The notes under the pieces are model-generated. The model was not told where the DNA came from. It ran no database searches and saw only the letters and a program-made list of their open reading frames with translations. The position numbers and the translations under genes are program-made. Positions 8,986-18,731 of a stretch of 52,688 bases of DNA are shown here, piece by piece (the stretch's first letter is position 1; every line of letters begins with the position of its first letter). The stretch comes from Candidatus Gastranaerophilales bacterium (lineage in GTDB: Bacteria > Cyanobacteriota > Vampirovibrionia > Gastranaerophilales > Gastranaerophilaceae): assembly GCA_944325085.1 (NCBI GenBank), contig CALUYT010000014.1, positions 1 through 52,688 of the forward strand, given 5' to 3'.

Positions 8986-11900
8986 CTACTTACTTAATTC
9001 TTTTATAACCTTCTTTTCTTTAACTACATTTTCAGAAGCTTTGTTCTTTTCTGGTTCATCTTTTTTAAATAATTTCAAAACACCTGAATCTTTTTCTTTG
9101 TTTTTTACTTCTACGTTATTTTCATTCTCTGCATTTTCAACTTCTGAATTTTCAATAACTTCATTTTCTTTTGCGGTTTCAGAATCTTCTGTTGGTTTCA
9201 CATTTTTATCTTTTTTGTCTTTTTGCCACCACCATCTAAACTTTTTCTTTTCTTTTTTAGACTCTGGTTTACTATCTGAAACCTCTTTTTCTAAAACTTC
9301 TGCCTTATCTGATCTTATTACAGGGACATCAGCTTCTGCAGATACATCATCTTTTTGTTTCCCTGTTTCTTCTTTTTGTTTAACATTATCATCATTTGAA
9401 TTATCATTTACTGATTCGCTATTTGAATTCAATTCAACTTCTGATTTTGAATCCTCATTCTTAACTTCAACTTCTGTATTAGCAGTATCATCAGAAGAAA
9501 CTTGTTGAGGTTCTACTATTGATGTATCTTTTATCTCAGAAGATTCATTTACCTTTTGTTTTTTATCTTTTTTCTTGAACAAACCAAAGAATAAATTCTT
9601 ATCTTTTATTTCACTTTGTTTTTCTTCTGTTGAATTTACTTCTTCAATTTTATTTTCTTCTACAACTTTAGGCTCAGTAATTTCTATATTTTGTTTTTCT
9701 TTTTTATTTTTCTTTACTTTTTTATTTTCTTTTTTTACTGATTGAATTTCTGATTTAGAATTTTCTTTATCCGCAATATTATTTAATACTTCTTTATCAT
9801 TTGAGTTTATATTTTCTTCTTCTTTATCTGAAGACTCTACTACATTATCAGAACCTAAAAATGCAGATTGTAAAATATTTCCAATTACAGTTTCTGATGA
9901 TTTTTTTACTTCTTTTAATTCTTTATTTTTTGAAATTTCATCATCTTCTAAAACTGGAGTGGTTGATACATCTATTTTGTCGGTATCTATAATCGCAGGT
10001 TCTATTGGAACATTCTTTTCTTCAGAAACTTTATCTTCATTATTATTTGTTACTTCAACATCTTCAGATTTTTGCAATGGATTTGAAGCAACATCTTCCA
10101 ATAAAACATTAGAATTTTCATCTTGTAATTTAGATTGTTTTTTATCTTTTTGTTTGGTTTTTAAAGATTTTTCTTCCAATCTTTTTGCTTTAACATTTGA
10201 AGAATCATTTTTTACTTTTTCTGGTTTTGTTTTTTCTATATTTGAAATAGATGCTTCTTCATTATTAACCAATGCTGCCTTATTCCTAATAGCCGCAAAA
10301 TCATCAGTAACTCTATTAGGATTTTTTAAAGTATAAGAATTACGAGATAAATTTTCTTCAGCTTTTGTCATAAATGTTCTAGGAACAAACACAACGACTT
10401 CATCGCCATCTTTTATTTTTGGCTCAGGTTTTATATCATCATTTACAGGTTTATTCTCAACATTAACTTTTGCTTGCTTTTCAACAACTTTAGGTTCTTG
10501 TTTTACTTCTTTTTCTTCTAACGTCGTTACTTCTTCTTTTTCATTTAATTTTTGTTCTTTTTCTATTGCTTCATCTTCAACATTATTTACTTTATCTTCT
10601 TTAGGTTGAATAATATCAACATTTTGTTCTGAAACATTTTTATCTATAACAATATCATTTGAAGTTTTTATTTCTTCTGGTTTAACTTCTTCTGCTTTAT
10701 GTTCTTGAACATTTTTATCTGAAGCTTTATCTTTTATAGTATTATTTTCTTCCTGTTCTTTATCTACGGAGCTAGATATTTCATCTATTTCCTTATTAAC
10801 AGATTTTTCTGAATTCTCAGAGTCATCTTGAATAGTCTTATTTTCTTCTTCCATAGTAGATTGCGTATCAACTACCGGAGCTTCTTCTTTTAAATTCTCA
10901 GAATTTTCTACCTGTTCTTCTTTGTTAATATTTTCAGCTTCCTTAACTTTTTGTTCTTCAAGTGGAACATTTTTTATTTCAAAAGTTTCTGATTCTTTTT
11001 CTACAGGTGCTGTTATTACAGTAGGCGTTAAATCTTTTTTCAAAGATTCTGAACTTTCAGATTTATCATCTTTTTCATTGTCTTGCAATTTAGCATTTTC
11101 TTCTACTTTATTTGCATTTAGTTCATCTTTTTGAACTTCTGTATTTTCAACAGGACTAACTTTGTCATTTTGAACTTCTTCTGACTTTGTAATTATTTCA
11201 GAGTCTTCAGGTCTTAATATTGGTTTTTCTGAACTATTATCAGCAAGTTTTTCTGTTGATATACCAGAGGCTTGCTCAATAGAACTATCAGAAGCTTTTT
11301 CTACATCTTTGTGAGGCTCTATAATAGTTGATTCAACTGTATCATCATTATAAAAAGCTCCAGCTACCGGAATTGCAGCTAATGATTGAGAAGCCAACAT
11401 TTGAGCAATTGAACTATTTTCACCTGCTAATGTTTCAGAAGGATCTGTTGATCGCTTTAATTCAGCTTTTTCGTTTTTATTTTCAGACTTATCTGAAACT
11501 TCATCTGATTTAACTGTATCTGATAATTTTGAAGAATATTTTTTATACGCGTAATTATCTATTGTTGACAACTTATAATTTGGCATGACATATTCAAAAG
11601 TGACACCTAAAGAATCAAAAGTTGTTCTTATATAATCGTATTGATTATCTATGTCTTCATATGTAATCACAAGATTAGAATTAAGCATTCCTTGCAATTG
11701 AGTATCATAAAAGCTTTTATATTTATTGTAATCTTCAAGTGAAATTTCACTGTCATTTAATGCTTTTGTATATTGTTTTGAAATATTCTCAACTTTAGAT
11801 AAATTTGCAATTATAGGATTTTGCATAGCCTTTTGAAGATCAGCTTTTACACCTAGACCCTTTTGTTGTATTATTTGAGCTTTTAAATAATACAAATAAC

Positions 11901-13194
11901 TTTCTAAAGTTTTTTCTTTTTTTGATAATTTTTTAACATCAGCATTATATATATCATTCATATTATTGTGAATTTTTTCAATATCAACTAAAGCATCTTC
12001 AAAATATCCTTGCTTATATTGAGATAATGCTCTTAAATATAAAACTGAATTGTAATTTGAAACATGTCTATATAATAATCTTGTTGCGCCTGATGTTACT
12101 GTTGGATAATCTCCTTGTATATACTGCGCAATCAACTTATAATACATACTATTATAATCATTTGAATTATATTTTATTGCAGAATTAAAACTTTTAATGG
12201 CTAAATCATAATCACCTAATTGTAATTGATTTAAACCGATATAGTAATAGTACAAATAACAATTTGGATTATATTTTAAAGCCTGTTTAAAATACTCTAC
12301 AGATTTGACTCTAGCTTCTGAAGAAAAAGTTTCTTCGGCAGTTCTAAAATAAATTTGCCCTAAACTTGCTAATGATTCAAAATCATAAGAATTATATTTT
12401 AAAGCATTTTCAAAAGCTGCAATAGCTTCTTTTTCTTTACCAAGACCAACTAAAGATACACCTGTTAAATAATAACCCAAATAATATTTTGGATAATTTG
12501 AGGTTACATATTGTGATTTATAAATAGATTCTGAATAATTTCCATTTTCAATATCTTCAATTGCTCCATAAATATATTTGTCAACTCCTTGTGGATCTAA
12601 AGCTTTGCCGTATTTTTGCGGACAATTTATCTTTGCAATATCTTCTTTTTTAGGTTTTGGCAAATATATATGTGAATTATAATCAAACGCTTTTTGATAT
12701 GAAGATTCATAAGCAGGCTTATTCAAAGCTTTTTGAGAATACATAAGCATTCCATACAAATTGCCTAATTCAGGATTTTGATATTGATCATCTTTATCTG
12801 CTCCTAAAACCATAGCACTCAATACTTTTGTACCTGTTATAAATTTATCGTCTGAGGTTTTTAAATCTATTGCCTTTTGAAAATCATCTTGCGCTAAATT
12901 ATATTGTCTAAGGGCATAAAAACATTCGCCACGCATTTTATATGCTTCATACTTTTTAGGTTTTGCTTGTATATAATTTGTTAAGTAAACAATTGCAGAT
13001 GAATAATCTTTATTATTCATAAATTCAAAAGCCTTATCTAAAGTTTCTTGATTTGCTTTTATTTCTTCTTGCTTGGTCGTTACAGTACTACCTTCTTGCT
13101 TTACCTCATCAGAATACGCCTGAGATACTGATAAATTATATGCTCCAAGCAACATCACTAACATATATATACATAACTTCTTCTTATTCTTCAT
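8986..13194 (-). CDS. Giant TPR protein with long charged tail
   Basis: This 1402-residue protein starts with a signal-anchor-like segment (CIYMLVMLLGAYNLSVSQAY). About a dozen TPR or Sel1-like helical repeats follow to about residue 420 (for example AYKMRGECFYALRQYNLAQD and ASLGQIYFRT), then a helical linker, then from about 560 to the end a Glu/Lys/Asn/Ser-rich, probably disordered region. Three aromatic-plus-lysine islands recur in the tail: FFGLFKKKDKKQ, FRWWWQKDKKDK and VLKLFKKDEPEK. The frame extends two codons upstream to a TTG, but the ATG at 13194 follows GGGG better. The function is unknown: the TPRs suggest protein binding at the envelope, and the islands could touch membrane or nucleic acid. 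Confidence 0.85.
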   Translation of the reverse strand: MKNKKKLCIYMLVMLLGAYNLSVSQAYSDEVKQEGSTVTTKQEEIKANQETLDKAFEFMNNKDYSSAIVYLTNYIQAKPKKYEAYKMRGECFYALRQYNLAQDDFQKAIDLKTSDDKFITGTKVLSAMVLGADKDDQYQNPELGNLYGMLMYSQKALNKPAYESSYQKAFDYNSHIYLPKPKKEDIAKINCPQKYGKALDPQGVDKYIYGAIEDIENGNYSESIYKSQYVTSNYPKYYLGYYLTGVSLVGLGKEKEAIAAFENALKYNSYDFESLASLGQIYFRTAEETFSSEARVKSVEYFKQALKYNPNCYLYYYYIGLNQLQLGDYDLAIKSFNSAIKYNSNDYNSMYYKLIAQYIQGDYPTVTSGATRLLYRHVSNYNSVLYLRALSQYKQGYFEDALVDIEKIHNNMNDIYNADVKKLSKKEKTLESYLYYLKAQIIQQKGLGVKADLQKAMQNPIIANLSKVENISKQYTKALNDSEISLEDYNKYKSFYDTQLQGMLNSNLVITYEDIDNQYDYIRTTFDSLGVTFEYVMPNYKLSTIDNYAYKKYSSKLSDTVKSDEVSDKSENKNEKAELKRSTDPSETLAGENSSIAQMLASQSLAAIPVAGAFYNDDTVESTIIEPHKDVEKASDSSIEQASGISTEKLADNSSEKPILRPEDSEIITKSEEVQNDKVSPVENTEVQKDELNANKVEENAKLQDNEKDDKSESSESLKKDLTPTVITAPVEKESETFEIKNVPLEEQKVKEAENINKEEQVENSENLKEEAPVVDTQSTMEEENKTIQDDSENSEKSVNKEIDEISSSVDKEQEENNTIKDKASDKNVQEHKAEEVKPEEIKTSNDIVIDKNVSEQNVDIIQPKEDKVNNVEDEAIEKEQKLNEKEEVTTLEEKEVKQEPKVVEKQAKVNVENKPVNDDIKPEPKIKDGDEVVVFVPRTFMTKAEENLSRNSYTLKNPNRVTDDFAAIRNKAALVNNEEASISNIEKTKPEKVKNDSSNVKAKRLEEKSLKTKQKDKKQSKLQDENSNVLLEDVASNPLQKSEDVEVTNNNEDKVSEEKNVPIEPAIIDTDKIDVSTTPVLEDDEISKNKELKEVKKSSETVIGNILQSAFLGSDNVVESSDKEEENINSNDKEVLNNIADKENSKSEIQSVKKENKKVKKNKKEKQNIEITEPKVVEENKIEEVNSTEEKQSEIKDKNLFFGLFKKKDKKQKVNESSEIKDTSIVEPQQVSSDDTANTEVEVKNEDSKSEVELNSNSESVNDNSNDDNVKQKEETGKQKDDVSAEADVPVIRSDKAEVLEKEVSDSKPESKKEKKKFRWWWQKDKKDKNVKPTEDSETAKENEVIENSEVENAENENNVEVKNKEKDSGVLKLFKKDEPEKNKASENVVKEKKVIKELSK

Positions 13195-13266
13195 ACTCAA
13201 ACCCCATAATCATATCTAATCAATCATAGCAATATTATACAATAGAAATTCAAATTAAGAAACACT

Positions 13267-13294
13267 TTGATAAAATCTTTATTTTATATATACT
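13267..13294 (+). promoter_or_regulatory. Promoter of tag, leaderless
   Basis: TTGATA (13267-13272), a 16-base spacer and TATACT (13289-13294), the last ending six bases before the ATG at 13301. No Shine-Dalgarno, so the mRNA is probably leaderless. Confidence 0.6.
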
Positions 13295-13300
13295 TAAACT

Positions 13301-13843
13301 ATGAAACGATGTTTTTGGGTTGACGAAAAATCAGAAATCTACGTGAAATACCACGATGAAGAATGGGGAGTTCCAAAATATGACGATCATGAACTCTTTG
13401 AACTTCTGATACTTGAATCTTTTCAAGCAGGATTATCTTGGATTACTGTACTGAAAAAACGTGAAGATTTTAGATTAGCTTTTGATAATTTTGATTTGGA
13501 GAAAATTATTAATTATGATGAGAAAAAAATATCTGTATTAATGCAAAATCCTAAAATTATCAGATGCAAAAATAAAATACTTGCAGCAATTAACAATGCA
13601 AAAATATTCAAACAAATTCAAGAAGAATATGGTAGTTTCTCAAAATATATTTGGGGCTTTACAAATAATAAAATCATCAAAAATACTACAGGTGAAATTT
13701 ATACTACAACACCTCTTTCTGACACAATCTCAAAAGATTTAAAAAAGCGCGGAATGAAATATGTCGGCTCAATAATCATCTACTCTTATTTACAAGCCAT
13801 CGGAGTTGTAGATGATCACGATAAAACTTGTTTTAAATATTAG
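13301..13843 (+). CDS. tag: DNA-3-methyladenine glycosylase I
   Basis: Tag excises 3-methyladenine from alkylated DNA as the first step of base-excision repair. The 180-residue protein follows the E. coli enzyme closely. The zinc ligands are present: Cys4 in MKRCFW, His18 in YHDEEWG, and the C-terminal His and Cys in DDHDKTC. The core helix QAGLSWITVLKKREDFR carries the conserved base-pocket region. Length is normal (187 in E. coli). It is a single-gene unit with its own leaderless-type promoter, divergent from the TPR gene. Confidence 0.96.
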   Translation: MKRCFWVDEKSEIYVKYHDEEWGVPKYDDHELFELLILESFQAGLSWITVLKKREDFRLAFDNFDLEKIINYDEKKISVLMQNPKIIRCKNKILAAINNAKIFKQIQEEYGSFSKYIWGFTNNKIIKNTTGEIYTTTPLSDTISKDLKKRGMKYVGSIIIYSYLQAIGVVDDHDKTCFKY

Positions 13844-13989
13844 AATATAAAATTTATATTAATATTTAAAAATTTTGTAAATTTTTATAATACTCATAGC
13901 AAAATTTATTTTTCTTTGATTTACAATATATGATGGTATTGTATCACATTAGCAATATAAAGATTTAAGATTTGGCGGAAATAAAATAA

Positions 13990-14541
13990 ATGTCACTAGT
14001 TAATGGAATAAAAAGGATTTGCGAATCAATAGGGAAGGATAATAATCCAGCATACGTAGTTGTTGCGATAGCAACAGCAAAAGGTATTTTTAGACCGTTA
14101 TTTACTATGATGGATAAAAAAGAATCACCTGAAACAAAAAAATACACAGCATTAAGAGAAGGTTTAACTGAAGTTATTGCAATCCCAACATATTTAGCTT
14201 GTGGCACACTTGCAGGTAAAGGTGCAGCATTAGTAAAAGATCCTGAAAAAGCTAAAATGGCTAAACATAATTTAAGATTCATTGGAGTATGTGCAGCGGC
14301 TTTATTTATTATTCCAGGATTATGCTCACTTATTATAAAACCTTTTACAGATGCAATTTTCCATAAAAATGATAAAAAGAAAAATGAACCAGCAAGACTA
14401 GATGTTACCTCTCAAGCTCCTGAATTGAATACTCAAGATTCACAAGATATTGGTAACATAAGCCAAGTTCAAAAAACAAATCCAATATTTAAAAGTTATC
14501 ACTTAGCAACATTTACTAATAATGGAATGAGGGTAGGTTAA
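13990..14541 (+). CDS. Hypothetical membrane protein, tandem paralog 1
   Basis: This unrecognised 183-residue protein has two hydrophobic stretches (residues 60-82 and 96-115) and a polar C-terminal tail. Its motif KGIFRPLFTMMDKKESPETK, then KYTALREGLTE, matches the next gene's KAIGRPSFILLDNQIDSKTK, then KFSATKELLYQ. The shared core is K-x-I-x-R-P-x-F-x3-D-x6-T-K-K-[YF]-x-A-x2-E. GGCGGA ten bases before the ATG is the likely ribosome site. About 145 gene-free AT-rich bases lie upstream and must hold the promoter. The next ATG follows the stop after one base, so the two are an operon and likely act together. Confidence 0.7.
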   Translation: MSLVNGIKRICESIGKDNNPAYVVVAIATAKGIFRPLFTMMDKKESPETKKYTALREGLTEVIAIPTYLACGTLAGKGAALVKDPEKAKMAKHNLRFIGVCAAALFIIPGLCSLIIKPFTDAIFHKNDKKKNEPARLDVTSQAPELNTQDSQDIGNISQVQKTNPIFKSYHLATFTNNGMRVG

Positions 14542-14542
14542 T

Positions 14543-15118
14543 ATGATAGGCGGAATTCAAAATTTAATATCAAATCCTACATTATATAATTTGACACAAA
14601 GTACCGTTACTCAAGTTACAACCGAAACTTGTCTAAAAGCTATTGGCCGTCCATCATTCATATTACTGGATAATCAAATTGATTCAAAAACTAAAAAATT
14701 CTCTGCTACAAAAGAACTTTTATACCAATTAACTTGTCTTGGAATATATCTTTCAATGATTCACCAATTTAAAAAAGCATCATTTTCTATTGGAAGAAAA
14801 TTATTTAAAGACGAAGCTGTATTTAAAGCTTTTGAACATACCGGAGATTTTATGGAATACTATAAAATGGATGAAGCTGCAAGAGCTGAAAAATTAAAAG
14901 CTATTAATAGCTTGCGCAAATCCGGTGATCAATTTGTAAAAGAAAACTTAAATCTTAACCTTGGAAAAGGTATTATAGAAAGTTCTTCAATCTTAGGAAC
15001 TGTTCTAGGGTTAGCTATTCTTGCACCTATTATTTCTCACCCACTAATCCACCCAATACTTAAAACAATGGGATTAGATAAAAATAACGAAAATCAAAAT
15101 AAAACTCAGAAAGCTTAA
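14543..15118 (+). CDS. Hypothetical membrane protein, tandem paralog 2
   Basis: This 191-residue protein shares with the preceding gene the motif KAIGRPSFILLD and the T-K-K-[YF]-x-A-x2-E that follows, and the same order of hydrophobic segments (about residues 60-75 and 150-172). Between these it has a charged amphipathic stretch with AARAEKLKAINSLRKSGDQF that the paralog lacks. AGGGTAGG inside the end of the first gene serves as ribosome site. No known domain is recognised. The pairing of two diverged copies suggests a heteromeric membrane complex; that is inference. Confidence 0.7.
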   Translation: MIGGIQNLISNPTLYNLTQSTVTQVTTETCLKAIGRPSFILLDNQIDSKTKKFSATKELLYQLTCLGIYLSMIHQFKKASFSIGRKLFKDEAVFKAFEHTGDFMEYYKMDEAARAEKLKAINSLRKSGDQFVKENLNLNLGKGIIESSSILGTVLGLAILAPIISHPLIHPILKTMGLDKNNENQNKTQKA

Positions 15119-15123
15119 AAACC

Positions 15124-16134
15124 CTATTTTCTAAAGCCTTTATCCTTTGCAACATGTCGTCCTATAAGATTTAACATTTCATCAAGTTTTACCATTATAT
15201 CAGAATTTGATGCATTTATGCCTGATTTATTTGGATAAATCTCATAATTCTTTGAAGATTCACCGGTTATATTAGGCATAAAAACATTAGCGCCGCTTTG
15301 TAATGCAATAACTCGTCCATTTGGGTTTAATGTTTCCATTGCCGTAGTTGCAGGTATATTTATATCAGGAAGCAACAATCTTGTTATAGCCATTACCTTT
15401 AAAGCCAAATCAAAACTTCCGCAAGGCTCATCTTTTAAAGGGGTATTCGGATGCGGCAAAAATGGACCAACACCTATCATATCAGCATTTAATTCCTTAA
15501 AAAATAAAATATCCTCAGCTAAAGATTTAATACTTTGCCCCGGCAAACCTATTAAACACCCTGTGCCAGTTTCATATCCTAAACTTTTTAAATCATTTAA
15601 ACATCTTATCCTATTTTCAAAACTCATATTTGGATGCATATTGTTATATAAACCTTTATCAGTTGTTTCAATTCTCAACAAATACCTATCTGCTCCAGCT
15701 TCTCTAAATGCTTTGTAATCATCATAAGAGCGTTCGCCGATACTCAAAGTTAATGCCACATCAAACTTTTTAATTTCTGTTATTATTTCACACATCAACT
15801 CTTTACTAAAATATGCATCTTCTCCACTTTGCAAGACTATAGTCTTAAAACCACTTTCAACCCCTTGTTTTACATCTTTCAAAATATCTTCAACAGACAA
15901 CCTATAGCGACTAATTGATAAATTCGCACCACGAATACCACAATACTTACAAGTCTTTGAACATATATTTGAAAATTCTATTAAACCTCTAAGATGAACA
16001 CCATCACCGACAGCAATCTTACGAACAGAATCTGCAGCTTTATATAATTCAGAACCATCTGACTCTAAAAGATTTATTATTTCATCTTTTGATAAAGTGT
16101 GAGTATTTATTGCTTTTTTCAAAATTTCGTTCAT
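15124..16134 (-). CDS. hydE: [FeFe]-hydrogenase maturase HydE
   Basis: HydE is a radical SAM enzyme that helps build the dithiomethylamine-bridged 2Fe subcluster of [FeFe] hydrogenase. The 336-residue protein has the cluster motif C58-x3-C62-x2-C65 in NICSKTCKYCGIRG, the barrel segments TIVLQSGED and RYLLRIETTD, and the HydE-type end FMPNITGESSKNYEIYP. PylB- and BioB-like relatives are alternatives, but these segments fit HydE best. HydF, HydG and the hydrogenase are not in the window. It lies 64 bases downstream of an acyl-CoA synthetase gene, with a hairpin between. The ribosome site is weak. Confidence 0.88.
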   Translation of the reverse strand: MNEILKKAINTHTLSKDEIINLLESDGSELYKAADSVRKIAVGDGVHLRGLIEFSNICSKTCKYCGIRGANLSISRYRLSVEDILKDVKQGVESGFKTIVLQSGEDAYFSKELMCEIITEIKKFDVALTLSIGERSYDDYKAFREAGADRYLLRIETTDKGLYNNMHPNMSFENRIRCLNDLKSLGYETGTGCLIGLPGQSIKSLAEDILFFKELNADMIGVGPFLPHPNTPLKDEPCGSFDLALKVMAITRLLLPDINIPATTAMETLNPNGRVIALQSGANVFMPNITGESSKNYEIYPNKSGINASNSDIMVKLDEMLNLIGRHVAKDKGFRK

Positions 16135-16147
16135 ATTTTATACACCA

Positions 16148-16174
16148 AAGGCAAGGTTTTTAATCCCTTGCCTT
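16148..16174 (-). terminator. Hairpin between the acyl synthetase and hydE genes
   Basis: AAGGCAAGG (16148-16156) pairs with CCTTGCCTT (16166-16174), loop of nine. The T-run after it on the minus strand is short, so it may be a leaky terminator or a processing site inside the operon. Confidence 0.5.
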
Positions 16175-16198
16175 ATAAATCGACTATTATAATATTTA

Positions 16199-17872
16199 TT
16201 AATAACAAGCCATAGTTTCTTCTTTAACTACATTACGTTTAACTTTTCGTGTTGCAGTTCTTGGTAATGGTTCTTTTCGAACAACTATATTTACCGGTCT
16301 TTTGTACGGCGCTAATTTTACAGATAAAGCTTTAACTTCATGAACAATAAATGATTCTAGTTCATTTTCATCTTTATATTTATTTAAAACTTCTTGAGTA
16401 GGAACAATTACGGTCATAATTTCTTCTGTACCGTCTTTTGCTCCTGAAGTACGTTTTGCACCAAACACACAAACTTCTGCAAAATTAGAATTTTGTTCTA
16501 ATACAGCTTCTACTTCTTCCGGAAAGACTTTCTTTCCGCCAGATAGAACAATCATATTTTTTATACGTCCGGTTATATATAATCTTCCATCAGAATCAAA
16601 CTCTGCAATATCTCCTGTATGAAGCCAGCCTTCAGGCTCTAATACTTCTGCGGTTTTTTCTGGATTGTTATAATATCCCTTCATTACAGAAGGTCCTTTT
16701 ACTAACAATTCACCTGTTTCACTATCAATTTTTGCATCGTAAGAATCCAAAACTAAACCTACAGATAACAATTTTCTATCATCTCCTCTATCTACAGAAA
16801 TAATAGGACTTGTTTCTGATAAGCCATAGCATTGGAATACTTTTATACCAATTCTTTCAAAAAATTCACCCACCGTAGGATCTAATGGAGCACCGCCAGT
16901 CATAAATCCATAGAAATTTCCGCCAAATTTTGCCAAAATACTTCTGAATAATTGACGTCTGATTGAATAATCTGTTATATATTCAGCTGCTGCATAAGAT
17001 TTTTCAAATAACAATTTTTCTTCAGGTGGTAATGAATTTATATCAGCTTCTATTGTATTTTTTAATAACTTCATAAATGCAGGAACAACAATCATAAAGT
17101 CAATTTTCTTTTCTCTCATATCACCCAAAACATCTTTTGGTTTCAAGCTTTGAGGATAAAATATTGAAGAACCTCTATTTAAGAATGTTGAAAAGCCAAC
17201 AGTTAATTCAAATAAATGATTCATTGGCAATATAGACAATAAATTAACATTTTCATGAGGTAAAATTTCAGGCAAAATCTTTGCCATACCCCAAACTTGA
17301 GATGTCATATTACCAAAAGTAGTTTGAACGCCTTTTGGAGCACCTGTTGTACCTGAGGTATAAATTATCAATGCAGTATCACGCAAAGATCTATGACGCC
17401 ATTTGCATTCACGTCCAGATGGCAAACTGTATAAACTTGGATATTTTGAATCGTATCTTGGTTCATCCATTAAGATTATATGTTTAATAGACGGTATTCT
17501 TTTTTGCAATTCCAAAGCTTTTTCTAAATTTGCTTGAGATACTGCAAATACAGAAGGTTGACAACTTGTTAAAATAGATTCCAATTCATAAATTGTTAAC
17601 TTGTTATCTAATGGAACAGTTACCATGCCTGATATTACAGCTGCAAATAAGCAAGCACCCATTTCAGGCATTGACTCAGATAATATAGCCATTTTTTCAC
17701 CTTTTTGCATTTGCAAATCTGTTATTAAATAGCTTGCAAATTGCTTGGTTAATAGACTTAAACCTTTATAAGTAAGTTCCTTCCAGCCATATTTATTTCT
17801 TTTACCAAGAGCAATTCTTTCACCATACAATTTTGTATTTTGATCTAATAGTGATAAAATATTCTCTTTCAT
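16199..17872 (-). CDS. AMP-dependent acyl-CoA/ACP synthetase
   Basis: This 557-residue adenylate-forming enzyme activates a carboxylic acid with ATP and passes it to CoA or ACP. Motifs: the P-loop LIIYTSGTTGAPKG (about 170-183), GFMTGGAPLD, YGLSETSP, the GWLHTGDIAEFDSDG hinge and the catalytic-lysine region RTATRKVKRN near the C-terminus. Length and motifs suit a medium- or long-chain fatty acyl ligase. It sits between an acyl-ACP thioesterase and hydE, transcribed the same way, with GGGGAG before the ATG. With the thioesterase it could release and reactivate fatty acids; the exact substrate is not readable. Confidence 0.9.
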   Translation of the reverse strand: MKENILSLLDQNTKLYGERIALGKRNKYGWKELTYKGLSLLTKQFASYLITDLQMQKGEKMAILSESMPEMGACLFAAVISGMVTVPLDNKLTIYELESILTSCQPSVFAVSQANLEKALELQKRIPSIKHIILMDEPRYDSKYPSLYSLPSGRECKWRHRSLRDTALIIYTSGTTGAPKGVQTTFGNMTSQVWGMAKILPEILPHENVNLLSILPMNHLFELTVGFSTFLNRGSSIFYPQSLKPKDVLGDMREKKIDFMIVVPAFMKLLKNTIEADINSLPPEEKLLFEKSYAAAEYITDYSIRRQLFRSILAKFGGNFYGFMTGGAPLDPTVGEFFERIGIKVFQCYGLSETSPIISVDRGDDRKLLSVGLVLDSYDAKIDSETGELLVKGPSVMKGYYNNPEKTAEVLEPEGWLHTGDIAEFDSDGRLYITGRIKNMIVLSGGKKVFPEEVEAVLEQNSNFAEVCVFGAKRTSGAKDGTEEIMTVIVPTQEVLNKYKDENELESFIVHEVKALSVKLAPYKRPVNIVVRKEPLPRTATRKVKRNVVKEETMACY

Positions 17873-17937
17873 ACAGTTCTCCCCTAAATTAACATCTATA
17901 TCTTTAAATGGATTATATCATAAATAACCCATATTGA

Positions 17938-18714
17938 CTATATTGCAACAAAACAAGATTTTATCAAACACAATTCTTCATTTGTTTTTGAATTTTTTAT
18001 AACATGCATTGTTTCACAATTTTCTCTATCATATTTTACCTGCGATATAATATCATCACCGTAGCTAACTTCATGTTTAAAATAAATATCCATACTCTTT
18101 AATCTGTGAGATTGTCTGAATTCATAATCCAAAACTTCCATTGCCCAAGTAATATACACCGTATTATTAACATGATTATTAAAATCTAAATCATCATATC
18201 GCACATGAAAAAGTTTTTCTGCATCAACAGTATCTATTGACTTTAACTTATTTAAAACCAAATCATCTTCTCTTTTTTCAAAATTGAAAAAATCAGGATA
18301 TTCTTGTTTTAAATTAACAACAGATTTATTATCCAAATCAACAATAAACCAAGAACTTGTAGCTCTTAAAAATCTTGCGCCCGTATCATTGTCAAACAAT
18401 TCAAAGTCCCTGAATGCATGCATTCTATTTGCGCCACGATTTTCAGTTTGAACTTTGATTTTTTCAATATTGGCAGGATATGAATCAAATTCAACCCTAT
18501 ATCTAATTAAAAACCAGCCTCTGCCTTTTTTATATAACTCATCCCAACTATACTGATGACCAAGCCTATCAATAGATTTAGCCGCAATATCTTGCATATA
18601 ATTAAATAGAACAGCAGGTTTTATAACACCTTTTCCATCTATTTCTGAAATTGATACAGGATATACCAATTCCATTGTATATTTTTCCGTCGCTTTATCA
18701 ACAGTAATAGGCAT
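17938..18714 (-). CDS. Acyl-ACP thioesterase (FatA/FatB family)
   Basis: This enzyme hydrolyses acyl-ACP to free fatty acid. The 258-residue protein has two hotdog domains: the first with DIAAKSIDRLGHQYSW and GWFLIRYRVEF, the second with the catalytic-type motif DDLDFNNHVNNTVYITWAME (Asn and His in the D-x-N-x-H-V-N pattern). The frame extends to a TTG at 18726, but GGAG six bases before the ATG at 18714 marks that as the start. It follows the Na/Pi cotransporter gene by 17 bases and precedes the acyl synthetase, so all are likely one transcript. Confidence 0.9.
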   Translation of the reverse strand: MPITVDKATEKYTMELVYPVSISEIDGKGVIKPAVLFNYMQDIAAKSIDRLGHQYSWDELYKKGRGWFLIRYRVEFDSYPANIEKIKVQTENRGANRMHAFRDFELFDNDTGARFLRATSSWFIVDLDNKSVVNLKQEYPDFFNFEKREDDLVLNKLKSIDTVDAEKLFHVRYDDLDFNNHVNNTVYITWAMEVLDYEFRQSHRLKSMDIYFKHEVSYGDDIISQVKYDRENCETMHVIKNSKTNEELCLIKSCFVAI

Positions 18715-18731
18715 ACAAAACTCCAATTATT

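Noticed and set aside
9041-9508. Ser/Phe-rich protein on the plus strand
   Set aside because: It is the complement of the Glu/Lys-rich tail of the TPR gene, which produces Ser/Phe/Leu-rich antisense frames; no ribosome site or family match.
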